Numbered from the stretch's first letter, positions 32,943 through 41,405 are shown. The stretch: DNA of 64,000 nt from Firm-04 sp045600205 (GCA_045600205.1 JAZRXM010000021.1:1-64000); one strand, 5' to 3'. The notes: generated from the sequence alone by a model not told the origin. Program-made: numbers and translations.

Positions 32943-33638
32943 CTACGTCTGATCATTCGCATTTGTAACATAGAGATACTGAAATAACGTATCTGCGATA
33001 TATTTATCAGTAAATTCTTTCAAAAAAGAAACCTCTCGTACACTTTGAAATCCGCCAAGTTCAGAGCGGAACGATAACAGTGCATCTGCTTGATTTTCGG
33101 TCATGTCTGGTATTGTGAGCAATTCTTCTTTTGTCACGAGATTCATATCAAAACGATGTATGATCTCTTGAGCCGGCAGTGTAGTTGTAACAGTTGAAGT
33201 TGTATGTACAATCGGTGATTCAGTGTCAATTGCCTGTTCATTCGGAATGTAGAATTCTTCCATGATCGCATCAGCAAGGATTTGTCCGATGCCTGAAATC
33301 TCCTGTAATTGCTTGCGATTTATGAATCCGCCAAGAGCATTCCGCTTGGATACAATGGCAGAAGATAATGCTGCACCGATACCGTCCACGCATTGCAGAT
33401 CGGATTCGGTTGCTTCGTTCAAATTGTGGCATATGACAGAAGTTGTTGTGACAACTACCGGATTTTCTTTTGGGATGTTGTCCGTTTTAAGAGGGGTAGA
33501 TGCTTCATTTTCTGCCTGAGAAGCCAATAAAACGGATATTGGTGTGCTGGGCTTGCGCTGAAATTCGGTATATGCAGCAACGCCACAAATCATGCTCGTA
33601 AAAACTATAAACAAACTGATAACCGCATTGCGTTTCAT
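32943..33638 (-). CDS. ComEA-like protein with two helix-hairpin-helix domains
   Basis: 231 residues. One N-terminal membrane segment (about 5-23), a Pro/Thr-rich stalk, then a ComEA-type HhH domain (about 70-130: NLNEATESDLQCVDGIGAAL, ISGIGQILADAI), a second Thr-rich linker, and a weaker HhH copy (about 162-225: DMNLVTKEELLTIPDMTENQ, FRSELGGFQSV). ComEA binds incoming DNA at the cell surface. Here two HhH copies are separated by a flexible linker, whereas ComEA has one. No comEC or comEB lies next to it, although a ComEC-like hydrolase is encoded 1.5 kb away. The start at 33638 follows GGAGG. Confidence 0.8.
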   Translation of the reverse strand: MKRNAVISLFIVFTSMICGVAAYTEFQRKPSTPISVLLASQAENEASTPLKTDNIPKENPVVVTTTSVICHNLNEATESDLQCVDGIGAALSSAIVSKRNALGGFINRKQLQEISGIGQILADAIMEEFYIPNEQAIDTESPIVHTTSTVTTTLPAQEIIHRFDMNLVTKEELLTIPDMTENQADALLSFRSELGGFQSVREVSFLKEFTDKYIADTLFQYLYVTNANDQT

Positions 33639-33661
33639 GGCATCACCTCCGATTTCATTAT

Positions 33662-33690
33662 ATTATAGCATATCTGCGCGAAAAATGCAA
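33662..33690 (-). promoter_or_regulatory. Promoter of the ComEA-like gene
   Basis: On the minus strand, TTGCAT (33685-33690) and TATAAT (33662-33667), 17 bp apart, 24 bp before the start codon region. Confidence 0.8.
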
Positions 33691-33718
33691 GCTGAAACGT
33701 AGAAATTTATTTAAATAG

Positions 33719-33747
33719 TTGCAAAAAATGAGAAAATGTGTTATACT
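33719..33747 (+). promoter_or_regulatory. Promoter of the nucleoside phosphorylase gene
   Basis: TTGCAA (33719-33724) and TATACT (33742-33747), 17 bp apart, diverging from the ComEA-like promoter. Confidence 0.8.
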
Positions 33748-33776
33748 GTATCCAAGAAAGTTTGCGGAGGTGCTAT

Positions 33777-35120
33777 ATGGCAAAATTTCATATGCAGGAA
33801 TGCATTCGGAAAACAAAAGCCGGGATCGAACTGTCTGACGCGGAGATTTATGCGCTGATTGACGGTGTTTGCGGTAAAAATGGCGCATTGCCGATCCCTG
33901 ATTACCAGATTTCGGCGTGGCTGATGGCTGTTTGTTTTAACGGACTCACAGACCGCGAAACCGCCGCACTTACGATGGCAATGCGTGATTCGGGGCAGAC
34001 GATGTCCTATCCAACGCTGCGCGGGACCGTGGTTGATAAGCACAGCACCGGCGGCGTGGGCGACAAAACCACGCTGATCCTTGCGCCGATGATGGCTGCC
34101 TGTGGTGTTCCGATGCCGAAGATGTCGGGGCGCGGGCTTGGACATACCGGCGGAACGATTGATAAATTGGAATCCATTCCGAATTTTTCGACCTCGCTGA
34201 GTCCTGAGCGTTTTCTGGAACTTGCCGAAACCGTTGGCTGTGCGGTTGCAATGCAATCCGGAAATCTCGCACCTGCTGACAAAAAGTTGTACGCACTGCG
34301 CGATGTGACGGAAACCGTCAATCAGGCGTCTTTGATATGTGCGAGCATCATGAGCAAAAAATTGGCGACAGGCGCAGACTGCATTTTGCTGGATGTGAAG
34401 GTCGGCAGTGGCGCATTTATGAAAAATGACGCAGATGCAGCAGAATTAGCGCGTCTGATGCTTGCTGCAGCGACTGCTGATGGCAAAAGATGTACGGCAG
34501 TTGTAACGGATATGGACAGACCGCTCGGATATTGTATTGGTAACGCACTTGAAGTAGAAGAAGCTGTTCGTATTTTACGCGGAAATACGAACAATTCACT
34601 CGGTATACTTTGCATTACGCTTGCCTCTGAGTTGTTGCAGATGGCTGGGAAGGGGAGCACCGCGGAATGTACAAAGATGGCTTCTGATGTACTCAAAAAC
34701 GGCGCAGCTTTGCGGAAATTCGCTGAAATGGTAGAGGGACAGTGCGGCAATGCACGCATCGTGGATGACCTCTCTTTGCTGCCGCAGGCGAAATGCAGCC
34801 GCGTGTTGAAATCTGACCAATCAGGTTATATCTGTGCAATGCAGAGCGAAGAAATTGGTCGTGCCTGCGTTCTTTTAGGCGCAGGGCGTCAATCAAAAGA
34901 TGATATCATTGACCCTGCGGCGGGGATTCGCTTGCACGTACAACTTGGTGATGCTGTGCAGACAGGTGATCCTCTGTTAACGATGTATGCAGCAACGGAA
35001 CAGCAAATTGACGAAGCTGCTGCAAAATTACATGGTGTGATTCAAATTTCCAATGGACAGCCTGAGGTGGCTCCATTAATTCATGCGAAGTACAGCAACA
35101 TGGAGGTGACAGGGTGCTAA
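33777..35120 (+). CDS. pdp: Pyrimidine-nucleoside (thymidine) phosphorylase
   Basis: 447 residues. The phosphate and nucleoside sites are visible: VDKHSTGGVGDKTTLILAPM near residues 80-99, MSGRGLGHTGGTIDKLESIP, and KKLATGADCILLDVKVGSGA. It splits thymidine or uridine with phosphate to base and pentose-1-phosphate for salvage or energy. ATG at 33777 follows GGAGGT; an upstream in-frame extension overlaps the promoter and is rejected. Class (thymidine only versus broad) cannot be fixed by eye. The next gene starts 7 bases before its stop codon ends, so the two form an operon. Confidence 0.93.
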   Translation: MAKFHMQECIRKTKAGIELSDAEIYALIDGVCGKNGALPIPDYQISAWLMAVCFNGLTDRETAALTMAMRDSGQTMSYPTLRGTVVDKHSTGGVGDKTTLILAPMMAACGVPMPKMSGRGLGHTGGTIDKLESIPNFSTSLSPERFLELAETVGCAVAMQSGNLAPADKKLYALRDVTETVNQASLICASIMSKKLATGADCILLDVKVGSGAFMKNDADAAELARLMLAAATADGKRCTAVVTDMDRPLGYCIGNALEVEEAVRILRGNTNNSLGILCITLASELLQMAGKGSTAECTKMASDVLKNGAALRKFAEMVEGQCGNARIVDDLSLLPQAKCSRVLKSDQSGYICAMQSEEIGRACVLLGAGRQSKDDIIDPAAGIRLHVQLGDAVQTGDPLLTMYAATEQQIDEAAAKLHGVIQISNGQPEVAPLIHAKYSNMEVTGC

Positions 35121-35959
35121 AACGCGTATTTACATTGGTTTTATCCGCTGCATTACTGCTTCTCGGCAGCTGCAAACAGAAGCCTCAGCAAGAGTCTGCA
35201 CCGGAAGTGACAGGCAGTTTTTCAATTACGGTGCTGGATGTTGGCAAGGCGGATGCCATTTTGCTCCAAACTGCGAACAAAACGGTTGTTTTGGATGCTG
35301 GCAACAAAGGTGACGGAAAGGACATCGAAAAGTTGCTGGAAGGTCAACAGATTACCAAAGTTGACACGCTCATCATTTCGCATTTTGACAAAGATCATGT
35401 CGGTGGTGCATCGCGTTTATTTAAGCATCTGGAGGTCGGAGAGGTCTACCTTCCTGATTATGCTGGTACCTGTGAGGAGTATTTCGACTTCTGCAAAAAG
35501 CTCGAAGATGCGGCGGTTATTCCCATGAAGCTGCCAATGGGAGAGCAGCGTGTCTGGCAGTATGATGATGTGTCGTTCCGATTGGATGCTGCGCAAAAAA
35601 CAGATTATGGCAAGCATGAAGAAAATGATTTTTCGCTGTGCCTGTACTTGCAGCATGGGGATAACACGTTTTTATTTACAGGCGACGCCGAGGAGGCGCG
35701 GCAAGAGGAAATCATGGGCTATGGTTTGGGTGCCGTGACGTTCCTGAAATTCCCGTATCACGGCAATTATCTGCCTACGACCGAAAAATTTCTGGATGCC
35801 TGTTCGCCGAAATACGCAGTGATTTGCTGTTCCGAGAAAGAACCTGCACAGAGTCAGACAATCAAAACATTGCAAGAGCGTGGAATTCAAGCGTTCTATA
35901 CACAAAACGGAGAGGTTCATATCGCCAGTGACGGCAAAAACATTTCCGTGTCGCAATAA
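35114..35959 (+). CDS. ComEC/Rec2-like metallo-beta-lactamase-fold lipoprotein
   Basis: 281 residues. Lipoprotein signal with lipobox L-G-S-C (Cys20). The rest is the hydrolase part of ComEC without its channel: ITVLDVGKADAILLQ, the metal motif SHFDKDHVGG (His90, Asp92, Asp94, His95), FTGDAE near 192, and FPYHGN. Related domains cut phosphodiesters, and in ComEC degrade the non-transported DNA strand. The GTG start at 35114 overlaps pdp. Linkage to a nucleoside phosphorylase suggests use of extracellular nucleic acid as a nutrient; this is inference. Confidence 0.85.
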   Translation: MLKRVFTLVLSAALLLLGSCKQKPQQESAPEVTGSFSITVLDVGKADAILLQTANKTVVLDAGNKGDGKDIEKLLEGQQITKVDTLIISHFDKDHVGGASRLFKHLEVGEVYLPDYAGTCEEYFDFCKKLEDAAVIPMKLPMGEQRVWQYDDVSFRLDAAQKTDYGKHEENDFSLCLYLQHGDNTFLFTGDAEEARQEEIMGYGLGAVTFLKFPYHGNYLPTTEKFLDACSPKYAVICCSEKEPAQSQTIKTLQERGIQAFYTQNGEVHIASDGKNISVSQ

Positions 35960-35963
35960 ACGA

Positions 35964-35999
35964 AAAACGCTTCCGTATGATAAACGGAAGCGTTTGTTT
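35964..35999 (+). terminator. Terminator after the lipoprotein gene
   Basis: AAACGCTTCCGT pairs perfectly with ACGGAAGCGTTT around ATGATAA, followed by TGTTTTG. Confidence 0.85.
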
Positions 36000-36013
36000 T
36001 GTATGAAAACACG

Positions 36014-36463
36014 TTATTTTCTGCTGCGGGAGCCGCCCTTTCGCTCGCTTCCGCGTTTCAAATCGCAGATGTTTTCCTCGCTGCATTGTTTGAAGTGCAG
36101 CAACATATCCTCAAATGACATTTCGGATTGCGGAATGCTTTTTTTCGGCTCGTAAACACGCGGCTTTTGATTATCACGAGGTTTTCGCGGCATTTGCTGC
36201 TTTTTCTCATCCTCGGGAACCGCCTGCTTCATGGACATACTGATTTTGCCCTGTTCGGTAATGTCCAGCACCTTGACCTTGACGGTATCGTTTTCGTGAA
36301 TAAAATCGTGGATATCGCGCACAAATGTGTTGGCGATTTCGGAGATATGTACCATTCCCGTGACGGTGGAAGGTTCGCCTTCGCCGCTGACCTCGACAAA
36401 TGCACCGTAGGGGGCGATACTTTTGATGCGTCCTTCGTAAATCTGACCGATTTCGAGTTGCAT
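36014..36463 (-). CDS. yabR: S1-domain RNA-binding protein (YabR-like)
   Basis: 149 residues with one S1 domain at 1-78: MQLEIGQIYEGRIKSIAPYG, GMVHISEIANTFV, VKVKVLDITEQGKISMSMKQ. A disordered basic tail follows and ends KGGSRSRK. The order yabP-yabQ-divIC-S1 matches Bacillus, where the S1 gene is yabR; it probably binds RNA or ribosomes. ATG 36463 is used because S1 homology begins there and AGAGGT precedes it. Confidence 0.88.
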   Translation of the reverse strand: MQLEIGQIYEGRIKSIAPYGAFVEVSGEGEPSTVTGMVHISEIANTFVRDIHDFIHENDTVKVKVLDITEQGKISMSMKQAVPEDEKKQQMPRKPRDNQKPRVYEPKKSIPQSEMSFEDMLLHFKQCSEENICDLKRGSERKGGSRSRK

Positions 36464-36494
36464 AGTGACAGAAACCTCTTTCTTTTCGTATCGT

Positions 36495-36821
36495 TCAATC
36501 GCGGGAGGTGTCATAGAACCGCTGCTCATTCGGGTAGGCGTAGTTCAGTTCCTCGATTGCTTGTTTTTCCATATATGCGTCAATATCGTCGCTTTCCAGT
36601 ATTCGTTCCAGCTCGACGTTTTCGGTTTTAACCTCATCAATGGCAGCCTGAATTTCAGCAAGCTCCTCGCGTTTTTCCTTCATCGTGGATTGCGTGCTGA
36701 TCATGGAGATGAAACAGCCGATGATAAAAACCGCAACAATCAGTTTGGTGATGATAAAATCGAAAATCTGGCGGCTGCGTTTTTTGCTTTTTTGCTGGCG
36801 CGACCCTTTGTTTTTCTCCAT
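36495..36821 (-). CDS. divIC: Septum formation initiator, DivIC/FtsL type
   Basis: 108 residues: short basic cytosolic part, one membrane segment (about 22-42, FIITKLIVAVFIIGCFISMI), then a coiled coil (MKEKREELAEIQAAIDEVKT...) and an end ELNYAYPNEQRFYD typical of DivIC. It belongs to the FtsL-DivIB-DivIC complex of the divisome. ATG 36821 follows AGGAGAG. A longer in-frame TTG start lacks a binding site. Confidence 0.88.
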   Translation of the reverse strand: MEKNKGSRQQKSKKRSRQIFDFIITKLIVAVFIIGCFISMISTQSTMKEKREELAEIQAAIDEVKTENVELERILESDDIDAYMEKQAIEELNYAYPNEQRFYDTSRD

Positions 36822-36899
36822 AAGCTCTCCTGTATTCGATTGCGGGTATTTTCGTGCCAAGTGGTACTTTTTTTATTATAACGCTTTTTTTCTGTACAG

Positions 36900-37316
36900 T
36901 CAAGCATTTTTTTGATTTTCGTATGCTTTGACGAATATGCTTTTTATTTTTCGGAGAATGCGTTTTATGAAATGATATATGTATTCAATGAATCTGCGTA
37001 GTTTTCGGGCGATACGCATGATGACGCTGCCAATCGTCAGCAGATAGAGTGTCAGTCCGAGCAGCGCACCGACTACAAAATACATCCGTAGGATGCCGTG
37101 TGCAAACATGGCGGCATAGCATTGTATCAGAAAGATTGCAATGCACGAAAATAATGTATCTTCGAGAAAAACGGCAATCGTGTGATGCGGAAGGAGCGCA
37201 CGGAGGACGCGAAAGCAGTCAAGCAGCAAGCCGATGGGCACGCCGAGCAGACAACTTCCAAGAAATAAACGTGTCTGCTGCGAAATCGTTGGGATATGTT
37301 CTGGAATCTGCATCAT
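36900..37316 (-). CDS. yabQ: Spore cortex protein YabQ
   Basis: 138 residues with three or four membrane segments (SQQTRLFLGSCLLGVPIGLL, then IAVFLEDTLFSCIAIFLIQC) and a basic tail, as in SpoYabQ. In Bacillus it sits in the outer forespore membrane and is needed for cortex formation. Its ATG overlaps the yabP stop by 4 bases. Confidence 0.85.
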   Translation of the reverse strand: MMQIPEHIPTISQQTRLFLGSCLLGVPIGLLLDCFRVLRALLPHHTIAVFLEDTLFSCIAIFLIQCYAAMFAHGILRMYFVVGALLGLTLYLLTIGSVIMRIARKLRRFIEYIYHFIKRILRKIKSIFVKAYENQKNA

Positions 37317-37597
37317 CGGAACAGCCTTGCGAGAAATCCGAGCGGAGCTTGTCTGTCGCGGTCACCATAGCGGAGAGCCTGAATGTCGCCCTCCACGGTC
37401 ACCTCGCCTGATTCGATGCTGAGCCCGTTCATGTGCAGATTTTTCCCTAGAATCGTGAGTTCTCCAAGCTGCGTGAAAAGCACGACGGTGCGCTCGTCAA
37501 AGCTGCTGATGTCGGTGACGCCTGTGAGCAGTAGTTTTTCACGGTTTTCGAGAATTGCGTTATGTGTGCCGTGTGATACGGTCTGAGTTTGGTCCAT
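37313..37597 (-). CDS. yabP: Sporulation protein YabP
   Basis: 94 residues of the YabP/YqfC family: LENREKLLLTGVTDISSFDE and LGELTILGKNLHMNGLSIES. Expressed in the mother cell in Bacillus. Its AAAGGAGG site is buried in a hairpin (37604-37638). It heads the yabP-yabQ-divIC-S1 order. Confidence 0.88.
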   Translation of the reverse strand: MDQTQTVSHGTHNAILENREKLLLTGVTDISSFDERTVVLFTQLGELTILGKNLHMNGLSIESGEVTVEGDIQALRYGDRDRQAPLGFLARLFR

Positions 37598-37603
37598 AAG
37601 AAA

Positions 37604-37638
37604 ACGCCTCCTTTGCTGTATTTTATGCGAGGAGGCGT
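37604..37638 (-). promoter_or_regulatory. Hairpin that contains the yabP ribosome binding site
   Basis: On the minus strand, ACGCCTCCT (37630-37638) pairs with AGGAGGCGT (37604-37612), then TTTTC leads to the ATG at 37597. The 3' arm is the Shine-Dalgarno sequence AAAGGAGG. The stem would either block yabP translation or act as a weak terminator for the pfl-yigZ transcript. Confidence 0.6.
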
Positions 37639-37647
37639 GATTTTATG

Positions 37648-38274
37648 TTATTTGCCGAAGTCGGAGAAGTGGGTTTCGATGTGTTCGATGGGAGGTTTTC
37701 CGCTGAACACATCGGTGAGCCGTTGCTCTAGTGCGGGGTAAAGTTCAGATTTTACGTCAAATTCGAGAATCACCGCATCTTCAAAGCTGCTCCCGCGGTC
37801 GAGAATTTCGTATTCAGGCAGGAGAAAACTCACTTTGCCGTAGAGTCCGTAGTCCATGCGCAGGCGGAGATGTTCTGCCTCACAAAAATGCTGAATCTGC
37901 GCGTTTTGCACGGCAAGAGCCGCAGCGGAACTGTAGGCGCGTGTCAGACCGCTGGCACCGAGCAAAACGCCGCCGAAATAACGTGTAACGATGCAGCAAA
38001 CATCAGTTAATTCGTTTTTTTGCAGTACGCCAAGCACAGGCACGCCGCCCGTACCCTGCGGTTCGCCATCGTCGCTGTATCGCTGTGCGCCGCCTGCATC
38101 GCGCAAACGGTATGCCCAGACATTGTGGCGTGCTTTGTTGTGCTTCTTGCGAATTTCCTCGAAGATGCTTGCAAAATCATCCGCGGAGGTGACGGGGAAC
38201 AACTGCGCGATAAATTCGGAGCGTTTCTCGATGATGCTGCCCTCACAGGGGGCGGCGATGGTGAAAAAGTCCAT
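37648..38274 (-). CDS. yigZ: YigZ/IMPACT family protein
   Basis: 208 residues with the UPF0029 N-terminal block: EKRSEFIAQLFPV, KHNKARHNVWAYRLRD, RYSDDGEPQGTGGVPVLGVL, and TRYFGGVLLGASGLTRAYSS. The family is linked to translation control and proteolysis, but the function in bacteria is unsettled. It begins 9 bp after pflA and is probably co-transcribed with it. AAGGAGG precedes the ATG. Confidence 0.9.
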   Translation of the reverse strand: MDFFTIAAPCEGSIIEKRSEFIAQLFPVTSADDFASIFEEIRKKHNKARHNVWAYRLRDAGGAQRYSDDGEPQGTGGVPVLGVLQKNELTDVCCIVTRYFGGVLLGASGLTRAYSSAAALAVQNAQIQHFCEAEHLRLRMDYGLYGKVSFLLPEYEILDRGSSFEDAVILEFDVKSELYPALEQRLTDVFSGKPPIEHIETHFSDFGK

Positions 38275-38283
38275 GTTTCCTCC

Positions 38284-38982
38284 TTATTCCTGCGGATAGA
38301 GCGCGTCAATGACGGCTTGCGGGGTTTCGGGGGTATCGGCAAGCGGGAACGGTATGCCGAGGTTTTCGTATTTAGAGGTGCAGAGCTTTCGAAAAGGCAG
38401 CAGTTCAATTTTTTCGATGCAGGGGTATTTTTCGCGCTTTTCAAACAGTTTTGTAACGCTTTCGTGCGTATCGTTATAGCCTTGCACGATGACTTCCCGC
38501 AGCCATGTGGGGATATGTTTTTCGTTCAGATACTGCAAAAAACGTTCTGCCTGCATCATGGACATTCCTGTAAAGCTGCGGTAATCTGCATCGTTGGTCA
38601 TTTTGAAATCGAGCAGCACGGTATCAGTAAATTGCAGCACCTGCTCTACTTTTTCGTTCAGCACGCATCCGCTTGTATCCAGACAGGTGGTGATATCCGC
38701 CATTTTGCAGAGCCTGAATACCTCCGCAACGAATTCGGGCTGCATGAGTGGTTCGCCGCCTGAAATGGTGATGCCGCCTTTTTCTCCGAAATAGCTGCGA
38801 TATCGTGACACACGGTCTAAAATTTCCTGCGGGGTGTATTCTGTGCCGCCGTTCATATCCCAAGTTTCGGGATTGTGGCAGCATTTGCAGCGCAGCGGGC
38901 AGCCCTGCATGAATACCACGTATCGGACTGCGGGACCGTCCACTGTGCCAAGCGATTGAAAGGCACTGATTCTGCCTGTCAT
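38284..38982 (-). CDS. pflA: Pyruvate formate-lyase activating enzyme
   Basis: 232 residues, radical SAM enzyme. The cluster motif is Cys28-x3-Cys32-x2-Cys35 in MQGCPLRCKCCHNPET, with GGITISGGEPLMQPEF downstream. It makes the glycyl radical on PflB using S-adenosylmethionine. It starts 3 bp after pflB, with the binding site in the end of pflB. Standard pflB-pflA pair. Confidence 0.95.
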   Translation of the reverse strand: MTGRISAFQSLGTVDGPAVRYVVFMQGCPLRCKCCHNPETWDMNGGTEYTPQEILDRVSRYRSYFGEKGGITISGGEPLMQPEFVAEVFRLCKMADITTCLDTSGCVLNEKVEQVLQFTDTVLLDFKMTNDADYRSFTGMSMMQAERFLQYLNEKHIPTWLREVIVQGYNDTHESVTKLFEKREKYPCIEKIELLPFRKLCTSKYENLGIPFPLADTPETPQAVIDALYPQE

Positions 38983-38985
38983 TTG

Positions 38986-41217
38986 TTACATAGCCTCGTG
39001 GAATGTACGCATGATGACCTCGCGCTGCTGCTCGCGGGAGAGCTTGCAGAAGTTGACCGCATAGCCTGAAACGCGGATGGTCAGGTTGGGGTAGTCTTCG
39101 GGGTGATCGTAGGCTTTGAGCAGCGTTTCGCGGTTCATGACATTGACATTGATGTGGTGTGCGGCGTTGAGGAAGTAGCCGTCCAGAATGCTGATGAGGT
39201 TGGAAATGTGTTCCTCCTCGGTTTTACCGAGTGCATCGGGCGTAATGGAGAAGGTATTGGAAATACCGTCCATGCAGGCGGAATAAGACAGCTTGGAAAC
39301 GGAGTTGAGCGATGCCAGAGCGCCGTTGATTTCGCGGTTGTGCATGGGATTTGCACCGGGCGCGAAGGGTTCGCCTTTCTTTCTGCCGTCGGGGGTCGAG
39401 CCTGTTTTCTTGCCGTACATGACGTTGGAAGTGATGGTCAGGACAGAGAGCGTGTGGTTTGCGCCGCGATATGCGGGCGTTTTTTTCAGCTCGTCAATGA
39501 ATTCATGGGTGATGTTTTGTGCAATGGTATCGGCGCGGTCGTCGTCGTTGCCGTATTTCGGGAAATCGCCGATGGTTTCGAAGTCTACGATCAGACCGTT
39601 TTCGTCGCGGATCGGCTTAACTTTCGCGTACTTGATTGCGGAGAGCGAGTCGGTAATGACGGAAAGACCTGCCACTCCGAATGCCATGAGCCGCTCCACA
39701 TTGGTATCGTGGAGAGCCATCTGGGTTTTTTCGTAGGCGTATTTGTCGTGCATATAGTGGATGACATTCATCGTGTTGACGTACAGATTGCAGAGCCATG
39801 CGCGGTAGATCTTGAATCGCTCCATGACCTTGTTGTAGTCGAGGTATTCGTCAGCCATGGGCTCCATCTGCGGACCGACTTTGGTACCGAAAACGTTATC
39901 CGTGCCGCCGTTGATTGCGAGCAGGAGCAGTTTTGCGAGGTTTGCGCGTGCGCCGAAGAACTGCATCTGTTTGCCGACTTTCATTGCGGAAACGCAGCAG
40001 GCGATCGCGTAGTCGTCACCGAAGCGCGGACGCATCAGGTCGTCATTTTCGTACTGAATGGAGTCGGTATCAGCGGAAACCTTGGCGCAGAAGCGTTTGA
40101 AGCCTTCCGGCAGACGTTTGCTCCAGAGAATCGTGAGGTTGGGTTCGGGGGCACTGCCGAGCGTATAGAGCGTATTGAGGACACGGAAGCTGGATTTGGT
40201 AACGAGGGTGCGGTTGTTTTCGCCCATGCCGCCGACGCTTTCGGTGATCCACATGGGGTCGCCGCCGAACAGTTCGTTATATTCGGGAGTACGCAGGTGG
40301 CGTGCCATACGGAGTTTCATGACAAACTGGTCGAACAATTCCTGTGCGCCCTGTTCGTCGAGCAAGCCGTTTTTGATGTCGCGCTCGATGTAGATATCGA
40401 AGAAGGTGCTGGTTCTGCCAAGTGACATTGCCGCGCCGTTCTGTTCCTTATTGGTTGCGAGGTATGCGAAATAGGTCCACTGCATAGCCTCCTGTGCATT
40501 CTGTGCGGGCTGGCTGATGTCAAAGCCGTACATGGAAGCCATTTCCTTCATTTTCTTGAGGAAAGAGATCTGCTCAAAGAGTTCTTCAGTCAGGCGGATG
40601 GATTCTGTATCCATGTTGCCCATGCCGATATCAAGTTTATCCTGTTGTTTTGCGGCGATGAGCGCATCAATGCCGTAGAGGGCAACGCGGCGGTAGTCGC
40701 CGATGATTCTGCCTCTGCCGTATGCATCGGGCAGACCTGTGAGCAGAGCGCAGTGACGCGCAGCTTTCATTTCAGGGGTATAGGCGCGGAACACGCCGTC
40801 ATTGTGGGTGGTGCGGTACTTGAAATATTCTTCAATCGTATCAGAAAGCTGATAGCCGTAAGCGGCGCAGGCTTCTCTTGCCATACGAATGCCGCCAAAC
40901 GGGTTGACGCCGCGCTTGAGGGGGGCGTCGGTCTGCAAGCCGACAATCAGCTCATTTTCCTTATCGAGGTAGCCGGGTTGATAGTTGCAGAGGGAAGAAA
41001 CGGTGGTGGTGTCGATATCGAGGACGCCGCCTTTCTCGCGTTCCTGCTGCTGCAAATCGCGGAGCTTCTGCATCAGATGTTCGGTTTGGGGTGTAGCCTT
41101 TGCCAGAAAAGACGCATCACCCGTATAAGGGGTATAGTTTGACTGGATAAAGCCGCGGACATCAATGCCCGTTTTCCAATCTCCGTCCACAAATCCATTC
41201 CACTGTGCAAATTCCAT
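38986..41217 (-). CDS. pflB: Formate C-acetyltransferase (pyruvate formate-lyase)
   Basis: 743 residues. The active-site cysteine pair is in AIACCVSAMKVGKQ; the radical Gly is Gly718 in IRVSGYAVNFCKL near the C-terminus. It converts pyruvate and CoA to acetyl-CoA and formate without oxygen, feeding ATP production and the one-carbon pool. AGGAGG precedes the ATG. Transcription passes through a ZTP riboswitch and terminator just upstream. Confidence 0.97.
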   Translation of the reverse strand: MEFAQWNGFVDGDWKTGIDVRGFIQSNYTPYTGDASFLAKATPQTEHLMQKLRDLQQQEREKGGVLDIDTTTVSSLCNYQPGYLDKENELIVGLQTDAPLKRGVNPFGGIRMAREACAAYGYQLSDTIEEYFKYRTTHNDGVFRAYTPEMKAARHCALLTGLPDAYGRGRIIGDYRRVALYGIDALIAAKQQDKLDIGMGNMDTESIRLTEELFEQISFLKKMKEMASMYGFDISQPAQNAQEAMQWTYFAYLATNKEQNGAAMSLGRTSTFFDIYIERDIKNGLLDEQGAQELFDQFVMKLRMARHLRTPEYNELFGGDPMWITESVGGMGENNRTLVTKSSFRVLNTLYTLGSAPEPNLTILWSKRLPEGFKRFCAKVSADTDSIQYENDDLMRPRFGDDYAIACCVSAMKVGKQMQFFGARANLAKLLLLAINGGTDNVFGTKVGPQMEPMADEYLDYNKVMERFKIYRAWLCNLYVNTMNVIHYMHDKYAYEKTQMALHDTNVERLMAFGVAGLSVITDSLSAIKYAKVKPIRDENGLIVDFETIGDFPKYGNDDDRADTIAQNITHEFIDELKKTPAYRGANHTLSVLTITSNVMYGKKTGSTPDGRKKGEPFAPGANPMHNREINGALASLNSVSKLSYSACMDGISNTFSITPDALGKTEEEHISNLISILDGYFLNAAHHINVNVMNRETLLKAYDHPEDYPNLTIRVSGYAVNFCKLSREQQREVIMRTFHEAM

Positions 41218-41252
41218 ATTTGCGACCTCCTGTTAAAATTTTGAGAATATGC

Positions 41253-41289
41253 AAAAAGGGCAGTCCGCGTATAGAAATCGGGACTGCCC
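41253..41289 (-). terminator. Riboswitch-controlled terminator before pflB
   Basis: On the minus strand, GGGCAGTCC (41281-41289) pairs perfectly with GGACTGCCC (41258-41266), then TTTTT. The 5' arm shares the GGGCA that belongs to the aptamer, so ligand binding and termination are mutually exclusive. It lies about 35 nt before the pflB start codon. Confidence 0.88.
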
Positions 41290-41370
41290 AGACGGTCGGC
41301 ATCAGCGGGAAAAACATCCCGCGAAAGGCTGCGCATTGTGTCCATTCACATACCGTCAGCGGCAGCTTTC
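41283..41370 (-). promoter_or_regulatory. ZTP riboswitch (pfl motif)
   Basis: On the minus strand the RNA contains GCTGACGG (41353-41360), a hairpin ATGTGAATGGACACAAT, a variable stem GCGGGATGTTTTTCCCGC, then GCCGACCGTCTGGGCAG (to 41284). The TGACGG and CCGACC-x-CTGGGCA blocks are the conserved 5' and 3' parts of the pfl motif as I know it. This class binds ZTP/ZMP, which accumulate when 10-formyl-tetrahydrofolate is short, and turns on one-carbon genes. Binding would free the downstream gene from termination. Confidence 0.88.
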
Positions 41371-41376
41371 CTGTTT

Positions 41377-41405
41377 ATTATAGCATAGCCGCAGCGATTT
41401 GTCAA
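41377..41405 (-). promoter_or_regulatory. Promoter of the pflB-pflA-yigZ transcript
   Basis: On the minus strand, TTGACA (41400-41405) and TATAAT (41377-41382), 17 bp apart. The predicted start near 41370 is the 5' edge of the riboswitch. Confidence 0.85.

Noticed and set aside
39103..40425. A 440-codon plus-strand frame opposite pflB
   Set aside because: Shadow of pflB; no binding site or family motifs.
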